From contig JAADHA010000248.1 in the NCBI GenBank assembly GCA_013152105.1, positions 1-6,928 on the forward strand: a stretch of DNA of 6,928 bases. The letters run 5' to 3'. The notes under the pieces were generated by a model. The model had not been told where the DNA came from. It saw only the letters and a list, made by a program, of their open reading frames with translations, and did not search any database. Position numbers and translations under genes: made by a program. Positions 6,470-6,928 of this stretch are shown piece by piece; within the stretch, counting starts at the first letter, position 1, and every line of letters begins with the position of its first letter. This DNA is from Oligoflexia bacterium. Its GTDB lineage: Bacteria > Myxococcota_A > UBA796 > UBA2385.

Positions 6470-6928
6470 CTAACCTGAAACGGTGGGCGAGCGGGAAACC
6501 GGCGTGCCCTCGACCCGCCCCCTTCCAAAGCCGGCAGCCGCCAGGACTTCGCGCCCGACCTGGCGCCAACTGCGCACCCACGGTTGGGTCCGTCTTCCCA
6601 GCCACGCAGCCACGGCCTGGGTCATGGCGTCGGTGTCGTCCGGCTCTACGACGGTTCCCCCCTGGCCGATCATCAGGTCCGTGTCCCCGATATTCGTGCC
6701 CACCACCGGCGTGCCCTGGGCCCGGTAGTCCAGCACCTTGAGCGGACAGAACCAGGGCGGCGCCTGTGTCTGGTATGGCACCATGCCCACGTCCAAGGCG
6801 GCGACGACATCAGCGAGCCCTTGGGGGGCGAGGTGACCGGTCCACAGGGTGTCGTCGGGTAGAGACTCGCCGGGCCCAAGGAATGTGCTGGGATCACGGC
6901 GAGGGCCAACCAGCGCCAGCCGGGCCCC
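6470..6928 (-). CDS. Glycosyltransferase, GT4-type, C-terminal part (N-terminus beyond window)
   Basis: The minus-strand frame is open from the right edge to a TAG at 6472-6470, giving 152 residues of the C-terminal nucleotide-sugar-binding (GT-B) domain. Family features: ARLALVGPR (2-10), a W-x-G-H-L turn before LADVVAALDVGMVPYQ (38-53), CPLKVLDYRAQGTPVVGTNI (61-80) and GGTVVEPDD (90-98). This is the usual P-L-K-x-x-E-Y-x-A-x-G-x-P-V-V block of GT4 enzymes, with Asp67 where Glu is common. The enzyme should transfer a sugar from a nucleotide donor to an acceptor, typically in polysaccharide, LPS or glycolipid synthesis; donor and acceptor cannot be read from this fragment. The last 20 residues look disordered. 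It sits immediately upstream of plsB on the same strand (28 nt to the GTG start used here), probably in one operon. Confidence 0.9.
   Translation of the reverse strand, partial: GARLALVGPRRDPSTFLGPGESLPDDTLWTGHLAPQGLADVVAALDVGMVPYQTQAPPWFCPLKVLDYRAQGTPVVGTNIGDTDLMIGQGGTVVEPDDTDAMTQAVAAWLGRRTQPWVRSWRQVGREVLAAAGFGRGRVEGTPVSRSPTVSG

Noticed and set aside
6470..6528. Extended PlsB start at TTG 6528 overlapping the glycosyltransferase
   Set aside because: It needs a TTG start and a 59-nt overlap with a well-supported upstream coding end, and adds no similarity to PlsB.
1..6928. CRISPR array, tRNA, rRNA, insertion sequence or phage genes
   Set aside because: No regularly spaced repeats, tRNA-like cloverleaf, rRNA motif, transposase or phage protein was recognised. 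No frame breaks were found in the genes.

Overview
This window comes from a GC-rich bacterial chromosome with dense coding. The lineage is uncertain. A PlsB-type acyltransferase, an exported pepsin-fold-like/TPR protein with an Asp-rich segment, and strong C/G preference at third codon positions would fit a Gram-negative such as a Myxococcota-like or other deltaproteobacterial-type organism. That is inference from gene content only.

Layout. (1) Positions 1-1033, minus strand: the first 344 codons of enolase (eno). The frame is open to the left edge, so about 85-90 C-terminal residues lie outside. (2) Positions 1034-1226: a divergent intergenic region of 193 bp with unusually strong inverted-repeat structure. 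It holds two interleaved inverted repeats just upstream of the eno ribosome binding site and a separate 12-bp bulged hairpin next to them. (3) Positions 1227-3359, plus strand: a 710-residue secreted or periplasmic protein of unknown function. Its N-terminal half looks like a two-lobed aspartyl-protease fold that has lost both catalytic Asp residues, and its C-terminal half is TPR-like. (4) Positions 3360-3403: a short gap between convergent genes with weak hairpins. (5) Positions 6928 to 3404, minus strand: a three-gene cluster read right to left, consisting of the C-terminal part of a GT4-type glycosyltransferase, a full-length glycerol-3-phosphate acyltransferase (plsB), and a small membrane protein whose TTG start overlaps the plsB stop.

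How the genes work together. Enolase is glycolytic housekeeping and is probably functionally separate from its neighbours. The glycosyltransferase, PlsB and small membrane protein run in one direction with a short gap or overlap, so they look co-transcribed and plausibly act in envelope or lipid biosynthesis. The 710-residue exported protein stands alone between them and is the least understood gene. The longest reading frames on the strands opposite eno, the 710-residue gene and plsB are antisense shadows of these genes.

No rRNA, tRNA, CRISPR array, insertion sequence or phage gene was recognised. The strongest leads are the intergenic RNA/DNA structure upstream of eno and the predicted pseudoprotease-TPR protein.
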